This document shows positions 10,458 through 19,123 of a stretch of DNA of 64,000 nt, piece after piece (position 1 is the first letter of the stretch; every line of letters starts with the position of its first letter). The translations under genes and the position numbers were made by a program. The notes beneath the pieces were generated by a model. That model saw only the letters and a list, made by a program, of their open reading frames with translations, did not search any database and had not been told where the DNA came from. Where the stretch lies: contig NZ_CP157278.1 in the NCBI RefSeq assembly GCF_040026395.1, positions 3,906,001-3,970,000 of the forward strand. Direction: 5' to 3'. Origin of the DNA: Pedobacter lusitanus. Its GTDB lineage: Bacteria; Bacteroidota; Bacteroidia; Sphingobacteriales; Sphingobacteriaceae.

Positions 10458-10488
10458 AAACCGGAAGTACATCACTTCCGGTTTTTTT
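10458..10488 (+). terminator. Rho-independent terminator after PPIase gene
   Basis: An 11-bp stem (10458-10468 with 10474-10484) carries a 5-nt loop and is followed by a T run. Confidence 0.9.
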
Positions 10489-10501
10489 ATTTAAGAAGCA
10501 A

Positions 10502-11017
10502 ATGGATATTCAGGAAAATATAGTTAATAAGGTTGCTGCCAGTGGTTTAGTTACTTTTAATCTGGAACTCTATTATGATAAAGGCGAAAGGGTAGTCTAT
10601 GATATTAAGGACAATCTTTTTCATGGATTAATGTTAAGGGAAAAAGATTTCAGGGAATTTATCAAGACACATGACTGGGCTGCTTATGCCGGTAAAAATA
10701 TTGCCGTAACCTGCAGTGCGGATGCGATAGTTCCAACCTGGGCCTACATGCTGCTTGCCAATAAACTGAAGCCTTATGCAAATGAAATTGTTTTTGGAAG
10801 TCTGGAGACTCTGGAGGCTGTTTTGTTTAATAAAGCATTGGCTAAAGTCGACCTTTCGGTTTACCAGGATGCGAGGGTTGTGGTTAAGGGCTGTGCAGAT
10901 ATTGATGTTCCGATATCGGCTTATGTAGAAATTACTACTTTATTAACACCTGTTGTTAAAAGTATTATGTATGGTGAGCCCTGCTCTACAGTTCCTATCT
11001 TTAAACGAAAGGACTAG
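10502..11017 (+). CDS. DUF2480 family protein
   Basis: This 171-aa cytoplasmic protein has no signal peptide or membrane segment. I recognise the DUF2480 family, restricted to Bacteroidota, from the KDFREFIKTHDWAAYAGK stretch and the strongly conserved CSADAIVPTWAYMLLANKL segment (about residues 76-95). No biochemical role is known to me. It begins a run of conserved Bacteroidota genes (DUF2480, DUF3108, DUF3109, rmlA-like) with short gaps, 31 bp to the next gene, which suggests co-transcription. Confidence 0.85.
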   Translation: MDIQENIVNKVAASGLVTFNLELYYDKGERVVYDIKDNLFHGLMLREKDFREFIKTHDWAAYAGKNIAVTCSADAIVPTWAYMLLANKLKPYANEIVFGSLETLEAVLFNKALAKVDLSVYQDARVVVKGCADIDVPISAYVEITTLLTPVVKSIMYGEPCSTVPIFKRKD

Positions 11018-11048
11018 TTTTTTGGATGAGTTTTTGTTTAAACAGGGT

Positions 11049-11825
11049 ATGAGAAAATTATTTTTGCTGTTAGTGTTTTTGATTACCATCGTAAATGCAG
11101 AAGCTCAGGAATTACCATTAAAGAAAGAACCAATTTTTCAGGCGGGTGAGGTTTTGTCCTATAAATTGAAATATGGCTTTATTACAGCAGCAGAAGCGAC
11201 GATTAAAGTCATGAATTCGGATCTCAGATTTGAAGATAATGAAACCTACAAACTGGTTGTTGATGCAAAAACATCAGGTACTTTTGATATTTTTTATAAA
11301 ATAAGGGATCATTACGATTCTTATATAGATAAAACAAAACTGACTCCCTATTTTTATCAGGAGGATGTCAGAGAAGCGAGTTATACACGGAAAGATAAGG
11401 CGAGATTTACCCAGGAAGCAAAAAAAGTAGTTTCCAACCGGGGTACTTTCACTGCTCCGACTAACCAGACTTTTGATCTGGTTTCGGCTTATTATTTTGC
11501 AAGGAGTCTGGATATTTCCAAACTCAAACCTGGTGAGAAGTTTAAGCTGAATTACTTTTTGGGAGATGGGATACATCAGCTGGAAATTAAATATGTTGGC
11601 AAAGAGGTTATAAAAAGTAAACTGGGGAATATACGCTGTCTGAAATTCAGTCCTTCCATTGAGCCTGGCAGGATTTTCAGAAAGGACAGCGCTTTGTATC
11701 TCTGGATAACAGATGATGGAAACAGAGTGCCTGTAAAGGCTCAGGTAGAGATTATAGTGGGTGCAGTCACCATGGAAATTAAATCGGCGGATGGATTGAA
11801 ATATCCGCTGGCTAAAGAAAACTAA
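11049..11825 (+). CDS. DUF3108 domain-containing secreted protein
   Basis: This is a 258-aa exported protein of unknown function. I start it at ATG 11049, because that gives a clean signal peptide ending in NAEAQ. An upstream in-frame start at 10953 would run through the end of the DUF2480 gene. The mature part begins with the typical DUF3108 pattern (FQAGEVLSYKLKYGFITAAEA) and contains FDIFYKIRDHYDSYID and a long beta-rich region ending with VEIIVGAVTMEIKSADG. Members are thought to be periplasmic or outer-membrane associated with a lipocalin-like beta structure; that is family knowledge, not proof of function. Confidence 0.85.
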   Translation: MRKLFLLLVFLITIVNAEAQELPLKKEPIFQAGEVLSYKLKYGFITAAEATIKVMNSDLRFEDNETYKLVVDAKTSGTFDIFYKIRDHYDSYIDKTKLTPYFYQEDVREASYTRKDKARFTQEAKKVVSNRGTFTAPTNQTFDLVSAYYFARSLDISKLKPGEKFKLNYFLGDGIHQLEIKYVGKEVIKSKLGNIRCLKFSPSIEPGRIFRKDSALYLWITDDGNRVPVKAQVEIIVGAVTMEIKSADGLKYPLAKEN

Positions 11826-11829
11826 TAAG

Positions 11830-12396
11830 ATGATAGAAGTACAAAATACACTCATACACGAAGATGTTATACGCGAAAGTTTTGTGTGTAATCTGAATAA
11901 GTGTAAAGGTATCTGTTGTGTAGAGGGGGATGCGGGTGCACCACTTGAGGTAGCTGAAACAGCTATTCTTGAAGAAATTTATCCTAAGATCAAACATTTG
12001 CTTGCACCGAAAGGGATAGCTGCCATTGAAGAATACGGTACCTCGGTGGTAGATTCAGATGGAGATCTAACTACACCATGTGTAGACGGGAATAAAGAGT
12101 GTGCTTATGTGACTTTTGAGAATGGAATTACTAAATGTGCTATAGAGAAAGCACATGAACAGGGCATTGTAGACTGGCAAAAACCAATCTCCTGCCATTT
12201 ATATCCGATACGTATTACAAAATATCCTGAATTCGATGTGCTTAACTATGACAGATGGCATATCTGTTCTGATGCCTGTATATTTGGAAGAGAACTTAAA
12301 GTGCCGGTTTATAGCTTTCTGAAAGGTCCGCTGATCAGGAAATATGGAGCCGACTGGTATGAGGAATTAGAAAATAGTGTATCTTCAAATCTATAA
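11830..12396 (+). CDS. DUF3109 family cysteine-rich protein
   Basis: This 188-aa protein lies 4 bp after the DUF3108 gene. I recognise DUF3109 by its cysteine clusters: FVCNLNKCKGICC near residue 18, then PCVDGNKECAY, KCAIEKAHEQG, SCHLYPIRI and HICSDACIFG. At least eight cysteines suggest a zinc or iron-sulfur site, as in related cluster-binding families. That is inference; no function is established to my knowledge. There is no signal peptide, so it should be cytoplasmic. Confidence 0.83.
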   Translation: MIEVQNTLIHEDVIRESFVCNLNKCKGICCVEGDAGAPLEVAETAILEEIYPKIKHLLAPKGIAAIEEYGTSVVDSDGDLTTPCVDGNKECAYVTFENGITKCAIEKAHEQGIVDWQKPISCHLYPIRITKYPEFDVLNYDRWHICSDACIFGRELKVPVYSFLKGPLIRKYGADWYEELENSVSSNL

Positions 12397-12414
12397 CCTT
12401 AAAAATATAAAATC

Positions 12415-13275
12415 TTGAAAGGAATAATTTTAGCAGGGGGGAGCGGCACCAGGTTGCATCCCTTAACTCTGGTTATGAGTAAACAAATGATGCCTGTTTA
12501 TGATAAACCAATGATTTACTATCCGTTGTCCATCTTAATGCTGGCCGGAATCAATGAAATACTGATTATTTCTACCCCTCATGATCTTCCGAATTTTGAG
12601 AAGCTTTTAGGTGACGGCAGTAGCTTAGGGTGTAAGTTTTCTTATGCAGTTCAGCATGAACCCAATGGTCTGGCCCAGGCTTTTGTGATTGGTGCAGATT
12701 TTATAGGAACAGATAAAGTTGCTCTTGTATTAGGAGATAATATTTTCTATGGTGATGGTATGGCCAAGCTTTTACAGGCGAGTTCTGATCCTGAAGGTGG
12801 AGTTGTTTTTGCCTACCGTGTATCAGATCCGGAGCGCTATGGTGTAGTTGAATTTGATGAAGATAAAAAAGCAATATCCATAGAAGAAAAACCTGTAACA
12901 CCTAAATCTGATTATGCGGTTCCGGGATTGTATTTCTATGATAATAGTGTGGTTGAGATTGCAAAAAATATCAAACCTTCGCCACGCGGAGAATATGAAA
13001 TTACTGATGTTAACAAAGTTTATTTAGAGCAAGGTAAACTAAAGGTTGGTGTTTTAAGCCGGGGAACAGCCTGGTTAGATACAGGGACTTTTGCTTCATT
13101 AATGCAGGCCGGACAATTTGTTCAGGTTATCGAAGAACGCCAGGGCCTGAAAATAGGATGTATTGAAGAAGTTGCTTACCGGATGGGTTATATCGATAGT
13201 GAACAACTGCGTAAAATAGCTACTCCGCTAGTTAAAAGCGGATATGGTGCCTATCTGCTAAAAATGATCAAATAA
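12415..13275 (+). CDS. rmlA: Glucose-1-phosphate thymidylyltransferase-like nucleotidyltransferase
   Basis: This 286-aa enzyme should make dTDP-glucose from dTTP and glucose-1-phosphate, the first step towards dTDP-rhamnose and other surface sugars. The start is TTG at 12415; it gives the family N-terminus directly ([15 protein letters not shown], nucleotide-binding loop). Further RmlA marks are [28 protein letters not shown], the sugar-binding EEKP, PGLYFYD and [10 protein letters not shown]. The length matches RmlA. The other rml genes are not adjacent, which is a little unusual, and it sits 18 bp after the DUF3109 gene. Confidence 0.92.
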   Translation: MKGIILAGGSGTRLHPLTLVMSKQMMPVYDKPMIYYPLSILMLAGINEILIISTPHDLPNFEKLLGDGSSLGCKFSYAVQHEPNGLAQAFVIGADFIGTDKVALVLGDNIFYGDGMAKLLQASSDPEGGVVFAYRVSDPERYGVVEFDEDKKAISIEEKPVTPKSDYAVPGLYFYDNSVVEIAKNIKPSPRGEYEITDVNKVYLEQGKLKVGVLSRGTAWLDTGTFASLMQAGQFVQVIEERQGLKIGCIEEVAYRMGYIDSEQLRKIATPLVKSGYGAYLLKMIK

Positions 13276-13300
13276 ATTTAAAATAATCTTAACCAGAAAC

Positions 13301-14173
13301 ATGAATTATAATTCGCCTAAACTACCCTATATAGGGGTGGATATTGGAGGCTCTCATATTACAGCCGCACATGTAGGTGCTGCTGATTTGAAAGTAATTA
13401 AAAGTTCGCTTATCAGAGAACGTGTAGCTTCGATGGAAGGTGCAGATGTGATTATTAAGTCCTGGGTTGATGCACTGACACCACTGATTGAAAATCAGGG
13501 AGACCAGACGACTTATGTGGGGATCGCTATGCCAGGGCCTTTTGATTATGAAAAAGGTATTTCCTTAATGAAGGGAACTAAAAAGTATGATTCTTTATAC
13601 GGACTCAATGTATTGGAAATTCTGGCTGAAAAGTTAAATATCCCTACCAGTCATATTCTTTTTCGGAATGATGCTGAATCGTTTTTGCATGGTGAATTAG
13701 CCTCTGGAGCGGTTGCCGGAGAGAAAAGAGCACTGGGAATAACTTTAGGTACAGGACTCGGTTCTGCAAGTAATTGCCAGGGCAAAACTGTTGATTCGGA
13801 TCGTGCGTTTATTCCATTTAAGGATAGCATTGCTGAAGAATATATTTCAACCAGATGGTTCTCCAAAAGATTTAAAGAGCTGACAGGCGAAGAAATTAAA
13901 AATGTAGAATCTCTGCTGGCTTCTGGTCAGCAGGAAATCAAGGATCAGATTTTTGAAGAATTTGGTCGGAACCTGGCTACATTTCTTAATGATTTTATTG
14001 AAGAAGAGAAACCTGATGTCATTGTGATTGGTGGAAATATTGCCAAGTCATGGGATTATTTTATCCCGGAAGTACAGAAGCATCTTAATGATAAACATGT
14101 GGTACTAAAGCAGAGTGTCATGTGGGAAGATGCAGCGCTTGTAGGTGCCGCTTACAGCTGGCAACAATCCTAG
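13301..14173 (+). CDS. ROK family sugar kinase-like protein
   Basis: This 290-aa protein has the ROK fold: an N-terminal phosphate-binding loop (GVDIGGSHITAA), AMPGPFDYEKGIS, RNDAESFLHGE, GITLGTGLGSA and a C-terminal VIGGNIAKSWDYF. It likely phosphorylates a hexose, or it could be a non-enzymatic ROK member. The usual zinc-binding CGCxGCxE motif of many ROK kinases is absent, and there is no N-terminal helix-turn-helix, so it is not a ROK repressor. It lies 25 bp after the rmlA-like gene and may supply sugar phosphates to it. Confidence 0.82.
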   Translation: MNYNSPKLPYIGVDIGGSHITAAHVGAADLKVIKSSLIRERVASMEGADVIIKSWVDALTPLIENQGDQTTYVGIAMPGPFDYEKGISLMKGTKKYDSLYGLNVLEILAEKLNIPTSHILFRNDAESFLHGELASGAVAGEKRALGITLGTGLGSASNCQGKTVDSDRAFIPFKDSIAEEYISTRWFSKRFKELTGEEIKNVESLLASGQQEIKDQIFEEFGRNLATFLNDFIEEEKPDVIVIGGNIAKSWDYFIPEVQKHLNDKHVVLKQSVMWEDAALVGAAYSWQQS

Positions 14174-14190
14174 TTGACATGCTATTCATA

Positions 14191-14228
14191 AAAAACGCGG
14201 GCCCCTGTTACAGATACCCGCGTTTTTT
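14191..14228. terminator. Bidirectional terminator between ROK and aminopeptidase genes
   Basis: A perfect 11-bp stem (14191-14201 with 14217-14227) has a GC-rich core, A residues on its left side and T residues on its right. It can therefore stop transcription from both convergent genes. Confidence 0.9.
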
Positions 14229-14232
14229 GGTT

Positions 14233-14263
14233 TCCGGGCAGATAATACTACCCGGATTTTTTT
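14233..14263. terminator. Second hairpin of the convergent terminator region
   Basis: A 6-bp stem TCCGGG/CCCGGA (14233-14238 with 14251-14256) is followed by a T run on the plus strand. It probably backs up the stronger hairpin just upstream. Confidence 0.6.
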
Positions 14264-16038
14264 TATATAGCTTTCGTAGCTTCTTTAAGCCAGGCACTCT
14301 CATCCTGGGTTAATCCCGGACTTAGTTTTTCAAATACCTCTGCATTATAATTATTTAGCCAATCGATCTGTGATTGATCCAGCAATTCCTTTTTTACAAT
14401 TTTAGTGCTGATTGGCGCGATAGTAAGCGTTTCAAAACCATAGAACTCATTAAATTCATTCGTTTCAATTGCAATAGTCTGAACAAGGTTCTCAATACGG
14501 ATTCCATGTCTTCCAGGGCGGTATATACCTGGTTCAATAGAAGTAATCATTCCCAGTTCAATGGCTACCGGTGTATTAGTCGGATTGAATACCTGAGGGC
14601 CTTCATGTACATTCAGAAAATAACCTACGCCGTGCCCTGTACCGTGCCCATAATTAATAGAATAGTCCCATAACGGTTTTCTTGTAATCGCATCAATCTG
14701 GTAACCACAGGTGCCTTTAGGGAACTTTGCTTTACAGCCATCAATCATTCCTTTAAGTACAAGTGTATAGTCAGTCTCTTCCTGTTCGGTAGTAATGCCC
14801 ATCGGAATAGTACGGGTGATATCGGTTGTTCCATAAAAATACTGCCCGCCTGAATCAACAAGAAACAGACTTTCGGGAATTACTTCTGTATCACTTTCTG
14901 CTGAGGCTGAATAATGTGGTAAGGCACCATGTGCTCTGTATGCACTGATGGTTGTAAAACTATCTCCGATAAAACCAGGTTGTTCTGCTCTGTATTTACG
15001 TAATTGCGCAGCAGCTGAAAGTTCTGTAATCTTAGTTTTTCCAATAGTTTCTTCTAACCATTTTAAAAATCTGGTTATTGCAATACCATCTTTAAGCATT
15101 GCTTCACGTGTGTTTTTTAACTCTGTATCATTCTTAACCGCTTTCAGGTTGGCAGAAGGGTTGGTTTCTTTGATAATTTTTACTGATGACGGTACTAATT
15201 TGGCATAAGCATAACAGTTACGCTTGGGATCAATAAATATGGAACTGTTTTGCGGTAGCTGACTAAGTGCACGCTCTATTTCTTCATAAGGGAGTACTTC
15301 AACACCACTTTTCAGTAAGGTCAGTTTTTCTGCTTCTGTCAGTTTACCTGAATTAATAAATAAAGTTGCATGATCCTGATTGATCAGTGCAAATGCCAGC
15401 ACAACAGGATTAAAGTTCACATCTTTACCTCTGATATTAAATAACCAGGCGATATCGTCCAGTGAAGAAACCAGGTGATGATCTGCCTGATGTTTGGTTA
15501 GTGCTGCTCTTACTTCGGCAAGTTTGCTGCTTACAGTTTGTCCGATATGCTCATCTGCAATTAAAAATGCAGGTTCAACAGGTAGTGGCGGGCGGTTTTC
15601 CCAAATCGGACTCAGATAATCTTTATTCACTAATTTAATATCTCTGACAGATAGCTGTTGCGTAAGTAAATCGCCCAGTAATACTGAAAGAAGTTTTTCA
15701 TTGGTAGCTACTATGGCTCCTTTATCCAGTTTTTCATTTAGCCACTGTATATATTCCGGTGCATGCTGAACTTTTTGTTTCACCAGTTCAAAACCGCTGC
15801 CCTGTAATTGTGCTGGCCCTTGTTCAAAATATCTGAAATCCGTCCATAAACCGGCAAAATCGTGTGTAATTACTAAAGTGCCGGCAGACCCGGTAAAACC
15901 TGAGGTAAATGGAATACATTTATAATGTTTCGGCAGGTATTCACTGATATGCGGATCAGCAGAGGGAATTATATAGGCCTGTACATTATCGGCCTTCATT
16001 TGTTTACGTATTTCGCGCAGTTTATCCTGGTATGTCAT
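14263..16038 (-). CDS. Xaa-Pro aminopeptidase (M24B, aminopeptidase P family)
   Basis: This 591-aa metallopeptidase removes N-terminal residues before proline. It has two creatinase-like N-terminal domains (about 1-310), then the M24 pita-bread domain. The metal ligands are visible as VDSGGQYFYGTTDITR (two Asp), GHGTGHGVGYFLNVHEGP (His), SIEPGIY (Glu) and RIENLV (Glu). A C-terminal extension completes the eukaryote-like long form common in Bacteroidota. I choose ATG 16038 (MTYQDKLREI) rather than an in-frame start at 16095, because a -7 box lies at 16068-16075, inside that extension. Confidence 0.93.
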   Translation of the reverse strand: MTYQDKLREIRKQMKADNVQAYIIPSADPHISEYLPKHYKCIPFTSGFTGSAGTLVITHDFAGLWTDFRYFEQGPAQLQGSGFELVKQKVQHAPEYIQWLNEKLDKGAIVATNEKLLSVLLGDLLTQQLSVRDIKLVNKDYLSPIWENRPPLPVEPAFLIADEHIGQTVSSKLAEVRAALTKHQADHHLVSSLDDIAWLFNIRGKDVNFNPVVLAFALINQDHATLFINSGKLTEAEKLTLLKSGVEVLPYEEIERALSQLPQNSSIFIDPKRNCYAYAKLVPSSVKIIKETNPSANLKAVKNDTELKNTREAMLKDGIAITRFLKWLEETIGKTKITELSAAAQLRKYRAEQPGFIGDSFTTISAYRAHGALPHYSASAESDTEVIPESLFLVDSGGQYFYGTTDITRTIPMGITTEQEETDYTLVLKGMIDGCKAKFPKGTCGYQIDAITRKPLWDYSINYGHGTGHGVGYFLNVHEGPQVFNPTNTPVAIELGMITSIEPGIYRPGRHGIRIENLVQTIAIETNEFNEFYGFETLTIAPISTKIVKKELLDQSQIDWLNNYNAEVFEKLSPGLTQDESAWLKEATKAI

Positions 16039-16067
16039 ATGCAAAGATTTGTATAGAATTTGATGCC

Positions 16068-16075
16068 CAAATTTA
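16068..16075 (-). promoter_or_regulatory. -7 promoter box of the aminopeptidase gene
   Basis: On the minus strand this reads TAAATTTG, an exact match to TAnnTTTG, about 30 bp before the chosen ATG at 16038. No clear -33 TTG is seen. It supports the shorter start. Confidence 0.45.
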
Positions 16076-16230
16076 GCGAATTTATTTAGACGCATGCGAT
16101 ATTGGTGATTTTGGTTAATGTCTGGCTATATTGGGTTAAAATCAAAATGGGTTTAAACGGATCATTTGAAGAATTTTAAATTATTCTTGATCAATAACAA
16201 CAAAAAGGCTCTGTTATAGGAGTTTTAATT

Positions 16231-16238
16231 TATCTTTG
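16231..16238 (+). promoter_or_regulatory. -7 promoter box of the small gene at 16256
   Basis: TATCTTTG, the classic Bacteroidota -7 box, lies 17 bp before the ATG. A GAGGAG purine stretch at 16244-16249 could serve as a ribosome binding site, leaving a very short leader. Confidence 0.55.
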
Positions 16239-16255
16239 GGGCCGAGGAGAAGAAT

Positions 16256-16489
16256 ATGGGATTGAAAATGCGTATAACGTATAGAGACACAGATTATGTG
16301 TACGAAATTGTAAATGGTGCTGCAATAAATAAAGAAACTACCGAATTGAAAATAATTTTAAACGGGCAGCCGGTAACTTTATTGAAAAATGTCAATCAGG
16401 TCTGGATGCAACAGGAAGGTGAATTTACTATTGAACCTGATCTTGCTCAGGCTTTGGGAAGATCTGTATCATTGCGTTACCGCATGTAA
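16256..16489 (+). CDS. Small hypothetical protein, 77 aa
   Basis: I do not recognise a family. The 77-aa product has no signal peptide, membrane segment or cysteine. It looks like a small beta-rich soluble protein: alternating hydrophobic strands around MRITYRDTDYVYEIVN and KIILNGQPVTLLKN, and a basic C-terminus (SLRYRM). The case for a real gene is good: a consensus -7 box and a purine-rich ribosome site sit directly upstream, and there is no competing frame. It lies alone between the aminopeptidase and the molybdenum cofactor operon. Confidence 0.65.
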   Translation: MGLKMRITYRDTDYVYEIVNGAAINKETTELKIILNGQPVTLLKNVNQVWMQQEGEFTIEPDLAQALGRSVSLRYRM

Positions 16490-16519
16490 TAAAATTCCAA
16501 TATCCTTTATCAGATGTAC

Positions 16520-16540
16520 AAAGCTATATTAAAGCTTTTT
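16520..16540 (+). terminator. Weak hairpin after the small gene
   Basis: A 6-bp AAAGCT/AGCTTT stem (16520-16525 with 16533-16538) ends in a short T run. It is plausible but weak. Confidence 0.3.
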
Positions 16541-16594
16541 AAATCTGTCTATTCTGATATACGCTTTTTATGACGTTTAGGATACCCTGTTTTA

Positions 16595-16625
16595 TTTGGT
16601 GAAAGTTATTCAATGTTTATCTTTA
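16595..16625 (+). promoter_or_regulatory. Probable promoter of the molybdenum cofactor operon
   Basis: TTTG at 16595-16598 and TATCTTTA at 16618-16625 are separated by 19 bp. This is the spacing and near-consensus sequence of Bacteroidota -33/-7 promoters. The moaA start is 38 bp downstream. No Moco-riboswitch-like structure was recognised in the leader. Confidence 0.5.
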
Positions 16626-16663
16626 CTTAATTGTAGGAACATTGAAGAAAGCAGGAAGCTAAA

Positions 16664-17644
16664 ATGATAAAGGATTCTTTTAATCGTGTGCATAATTATC
16701 TGCGGATATCACTTACTGACAACTGTAATCTCCGTTGTTTCTATTGTATGCCGGAAGAAGAGTATGAATTTACACCGGCTTCAAAACTGATGCATGCTTC
16801 AGAAATTGAGTCCCTGGCTAAAATTTTTGTAAATGAAGGAGTCAGCAAAATCCGTCTTACAGGAGGGGAACCATTAGTTCGTAAAGATGCGGCAAGGATT
16901 ATCTTATCTCTTTCAAAATTACCTGTTGATCTTTCTTTTACTACCAATGGAGTAAGGTTACATGAGTTTATTGATGTACTGCTTGAGGCAGGAATTAAAA
17001 GCGTTAATATCAGTCTTGATACACTGGATCCCGATAAATTCCGGATTATTACCAGAAGAGATCTTTTTCAGCAGGTCAGGGATAACATTGACCTTTTGCT
17101 GAAGAATAATATTGGCGTGAAAGTCAATGTTGTGGTGATGAAGGGGTTTAATGACAATGAAATTCCGGACTTTATTGCGTGGACAAAAGATTTACCGCTG
17201 GAAATCCGGTTTATAGAGTTTATGCCGTTTGCGGGGAACCGCTGGACGAGCAATAAAGTTGTCTCTCTGGAAGAAATTCTAAATTCTGTACAAATAAAAT
17301 ATAATTTTACAGCATTAAAGGCCGGTAAGAATGATACCGCAAAACATTTTCATATTGCAGGACATGCGGGAACGTTTGCTGTTATCAGTACGATGACTGC
17401 CCCTTTTTGTGGTACCTGTAACCGGATGCGTTTAACAGCAGACGGAAAATTGAAAAACTGTCTTTTTTCAGTTACCGAAACTGACTTACTGGGCCCGCTC
17501 AGAAGAGGTGAGGAAGTACTGCCATTAATTCATCAGTGTATAGGAAATAAAGCTGAAGCACTGGGTGGCCAGTTCTCCGGACTATTTGAAAATATAGAAC
17601 CTGATCATATTCATAACAGAAGTATGATCACTATTGGTGGTTAA
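16664..17644 (+). CDS. moaA: GTP 3',8-cyclase MoaA (radical SAM)
   Basis: This 326-aa radical SAM enzyme carries out the first step of molybdenum cofactor synthesis, converting GTP to 3',8-cyclo-7,8-dihydro-GTP. The SAM-binding [4Fe-4S] motif CxxxCxxC is Cys21, Cys25 and Cys28 (CNLRCFYC). The second, substrate-binding cluster is Cys249, Cys252 and Cys266 (CGTCNRMRL and NC). LTGGEPLVR and FIEFMPF are also typical. The C-terminus ends in Gly-Gly, which is conserved and important in MoaA. It is the first gene of a six-gene Moco operon. Confidence 0.97.
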   Translation: MIKDSFNRVHNYLRISLTDNCNLRCFYCMPEEEYEFTPASKLMHASEIESLAKIFVNEGVSKIRLTGGEPLVRKDAARIILSLSKLPVDLSFTTNGVRLHEFIDVLLEAGIKSVNISLDTLDPDKFRIITRRDLFQQVRDNIDLLLKNNIGVKVNVVVMKGFNDNEIPDFIAWTKDLPLEIRFIEFMPFAGNRWTSNKVVSLEEILNSVQIKYNFTALKAGKNDTAKHFHIAGHAGTFAVISTMTAPFCGTCNRMRLTADGKLKNCLFSVTETDLLGPLRRGEEVLPLIHQCIGNKAEALGGQFSGLFENIEPDHIHNRSMITIGG

Positions 17645-17661
17645 GATGATAATCCATATCT

Positions 17662-18861
17662 ATGATAGCTGTAAGTAAGGCCCGATTATTAATACAGGAA
17701 AATATTAAGATGATGCCTGTTCAGGTAGTATCCTTAGCTGAGGCTGCAGGGTATACGCTGGCTATGGATATTTATGCAAAAATGGATATACCTGCTTTTG
17801 AGCAGTCTTCTATGGATGGTTATGCGATCCGTTATGAAGATCGTAATCTTAACTTAATTCCAGTTGGAGAGATGCAGGCTGGTGGACAGACTCAATATTC
17901 CCTTTTGCCAGGTCAGGCAATCCGTATATTTACAGGTGCCCCTTTACCCGAAAATGCAGACACAGTTGTGATGCAGGAGAAAGTTGAACTGGCAGATGGA
18001 ATTCTAAAGATTCTGGACAAGCAACTAATCTCAGGAATGAATGTAAGACCTAAAGGTGCTGAAACAAAAACCGGGGAATTGGCTATTCAAAAAGGTTGCA
18101 GGTTAACTCCCGCAGCAATAGGTTTTCTGGCTGGAATCGGAGAAACTGAGGTGCCGGTTTATGGTATACCATCAGTTGGTGTGGTGATTACCGGGAAGGA
18201 ATTACTGCAGCCCGGTAAAGAGCTGGCTTTTGGTCAGGTCTATGAATCTAATTCTTATGCTTTAACTGCGGCTCTGCGGCAGGCACAAATCACAAAGATT
18301 AAACTTTATACGGCGGATGATCAGCTGGATGAGGTCAGATTGGTTATGGAGCAGGCGTTGCAAAATAACGATGTGGTTTTACTCACTGGTGGAGTGAGTG
18401 TGGGAGATTATGATTTTGTAGTCAAAGCAGCCGAACTCAATAAGGTTACGCAGGTTTTTCATAAGATCAAACAAAAACCTGGAAAACCTTTGTATTTTGG
18501 TCTTAAAGGGCAGCAGGCGGTTTTTGGTTTACCCGGTAATCCATCTTCAGTACTGAGTTGCTTTTATCAGTATGTATTACCTGCTTTGCAAAAAATGTAT
18601 GCTCACGTTGGTGTAGAAAAAACTCAGCCTGGTGGCTTGCAGATAAGGGAAGCAGTTTTAACTCATGAATATAAAAAAGCAGCTGGTCTGACACATTTTT
18701 TAAAGGCATATTTTGAAAATGGAAATGTTACACCTTTAAATGCTCAGGAATCTTTTAGAATGAGTTCTTTTGCACAGGCAAATTGTATGATTGAACTGGC
18801 GGAAGAAGAAACGGGATTTCCTGCTGGTACAAAGGTGAAGATTCATATTCTTCCGGAATAA
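17662..18861 (+). CDS. moeA: Molybdopterin molybdotransferase MoeA
   Basis: This 399-aa protein inserts molybdate into adenylylated molybdopterin. The N-terminal MoeA domain carries SMDGYAIRYED (about residues 48-58), then GAPLPENADTVVMQE, RPKGAETKTGE and LAGIGETEVPVYG. The MoCF/MPT-binding domain has TGKELLQPG, LLTGGVSVGDYDFV, KPGKPLYFG and the GLPGNPSS loop. The length is normal. It follows moaA by 17 bp. Confidence 0.96.
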   Translation: MIAVSKARLLIQENIKMMPVQVVSLAEAAGYTLAMDIYAKMDIPAFEQSSMDGYAIRYEDRNLNLIPVGEMQAGGQTQYSLLPGQAIRIFTGAPLPENADTVVMQEKVELADGILKILDKQLISGMNVRPKGAETKTGELAIQKGCRLTPAAIGFLAGIGETEVPVYGIPSVGVVITGKELLQPGKELAFGQVYESNSYALTAALRQAQITKIKLYTADDQLDEVRLVMEQALQNNDVVLLTGGVSVGDYDFVVKAAELNKVTQVFHKIKQKPGKPLYFGLKGQQAVFGLPGNPSSVLSCFYQYVLPALQKMYAHVGVEKTQPGGLQIREAVLTHEYKKAAGLTHFLKAYFENGNVTPLNAQESFRMSSFAQANCMIELAEEETGFPAGTKVKIHILPE

Positions 18862-18888
18862 ATTTTTTAAAAGAGATAATATAAAAGA

Positions 18889-19122
18889 GTGAAAGTAGAG
18901 ATTTTATTATTCGGACGGCTGACTGAAATTCTGGGCAGTACACATCTGCTGTTAGAGGGACTGGCAGATACGAATGCGGTTTGCTGTCATCTGGAAGAAC
19001 AATTTCCTGACCTTAAACAGGTTAAATACAAGGTGGCTGTAGATCAATTGATAATTCACGGTAATAAGCGTTTAACAGACGGAATGACTGTCGCTTTGAT
19101 GCCGCCATTTTCGGGAGGTTAA
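18889..19122 (+). CDS. moaD: Molybdopterin synthase sulfur carrier subunit MoaD
   Basis: This is a 77-aa ubiquitin-fold sulfur carrier. The start codon is GTG (18889), placed so that the family N-terminus KVEILLFGRLTEILG follows directly. The C-terminus is LMPPFSGG; its terminal Gly-Gly is the site that MoeB adenylates and that then carries the thiocarboxylate. It lies 27 bp after moeA and 1 bp before the moeB-like gene, matching a functional pair. Confidence 0.93.
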   Translation: MKVEILLFGRLTEILGSTHLLLEGLADTNAVCCHLEEQFPDLKQVKYKVAVDQLIIHGNKRLTDGMTVALMPPFSGG

Positions 19123-19123
19123 C

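Noticed and set aside
14122..14313. 63-codon frame between ROK kinase and aminopeptidase genes
   Set aside because: It overlaps the end of the ROK gene and translates the terminator hairpins.
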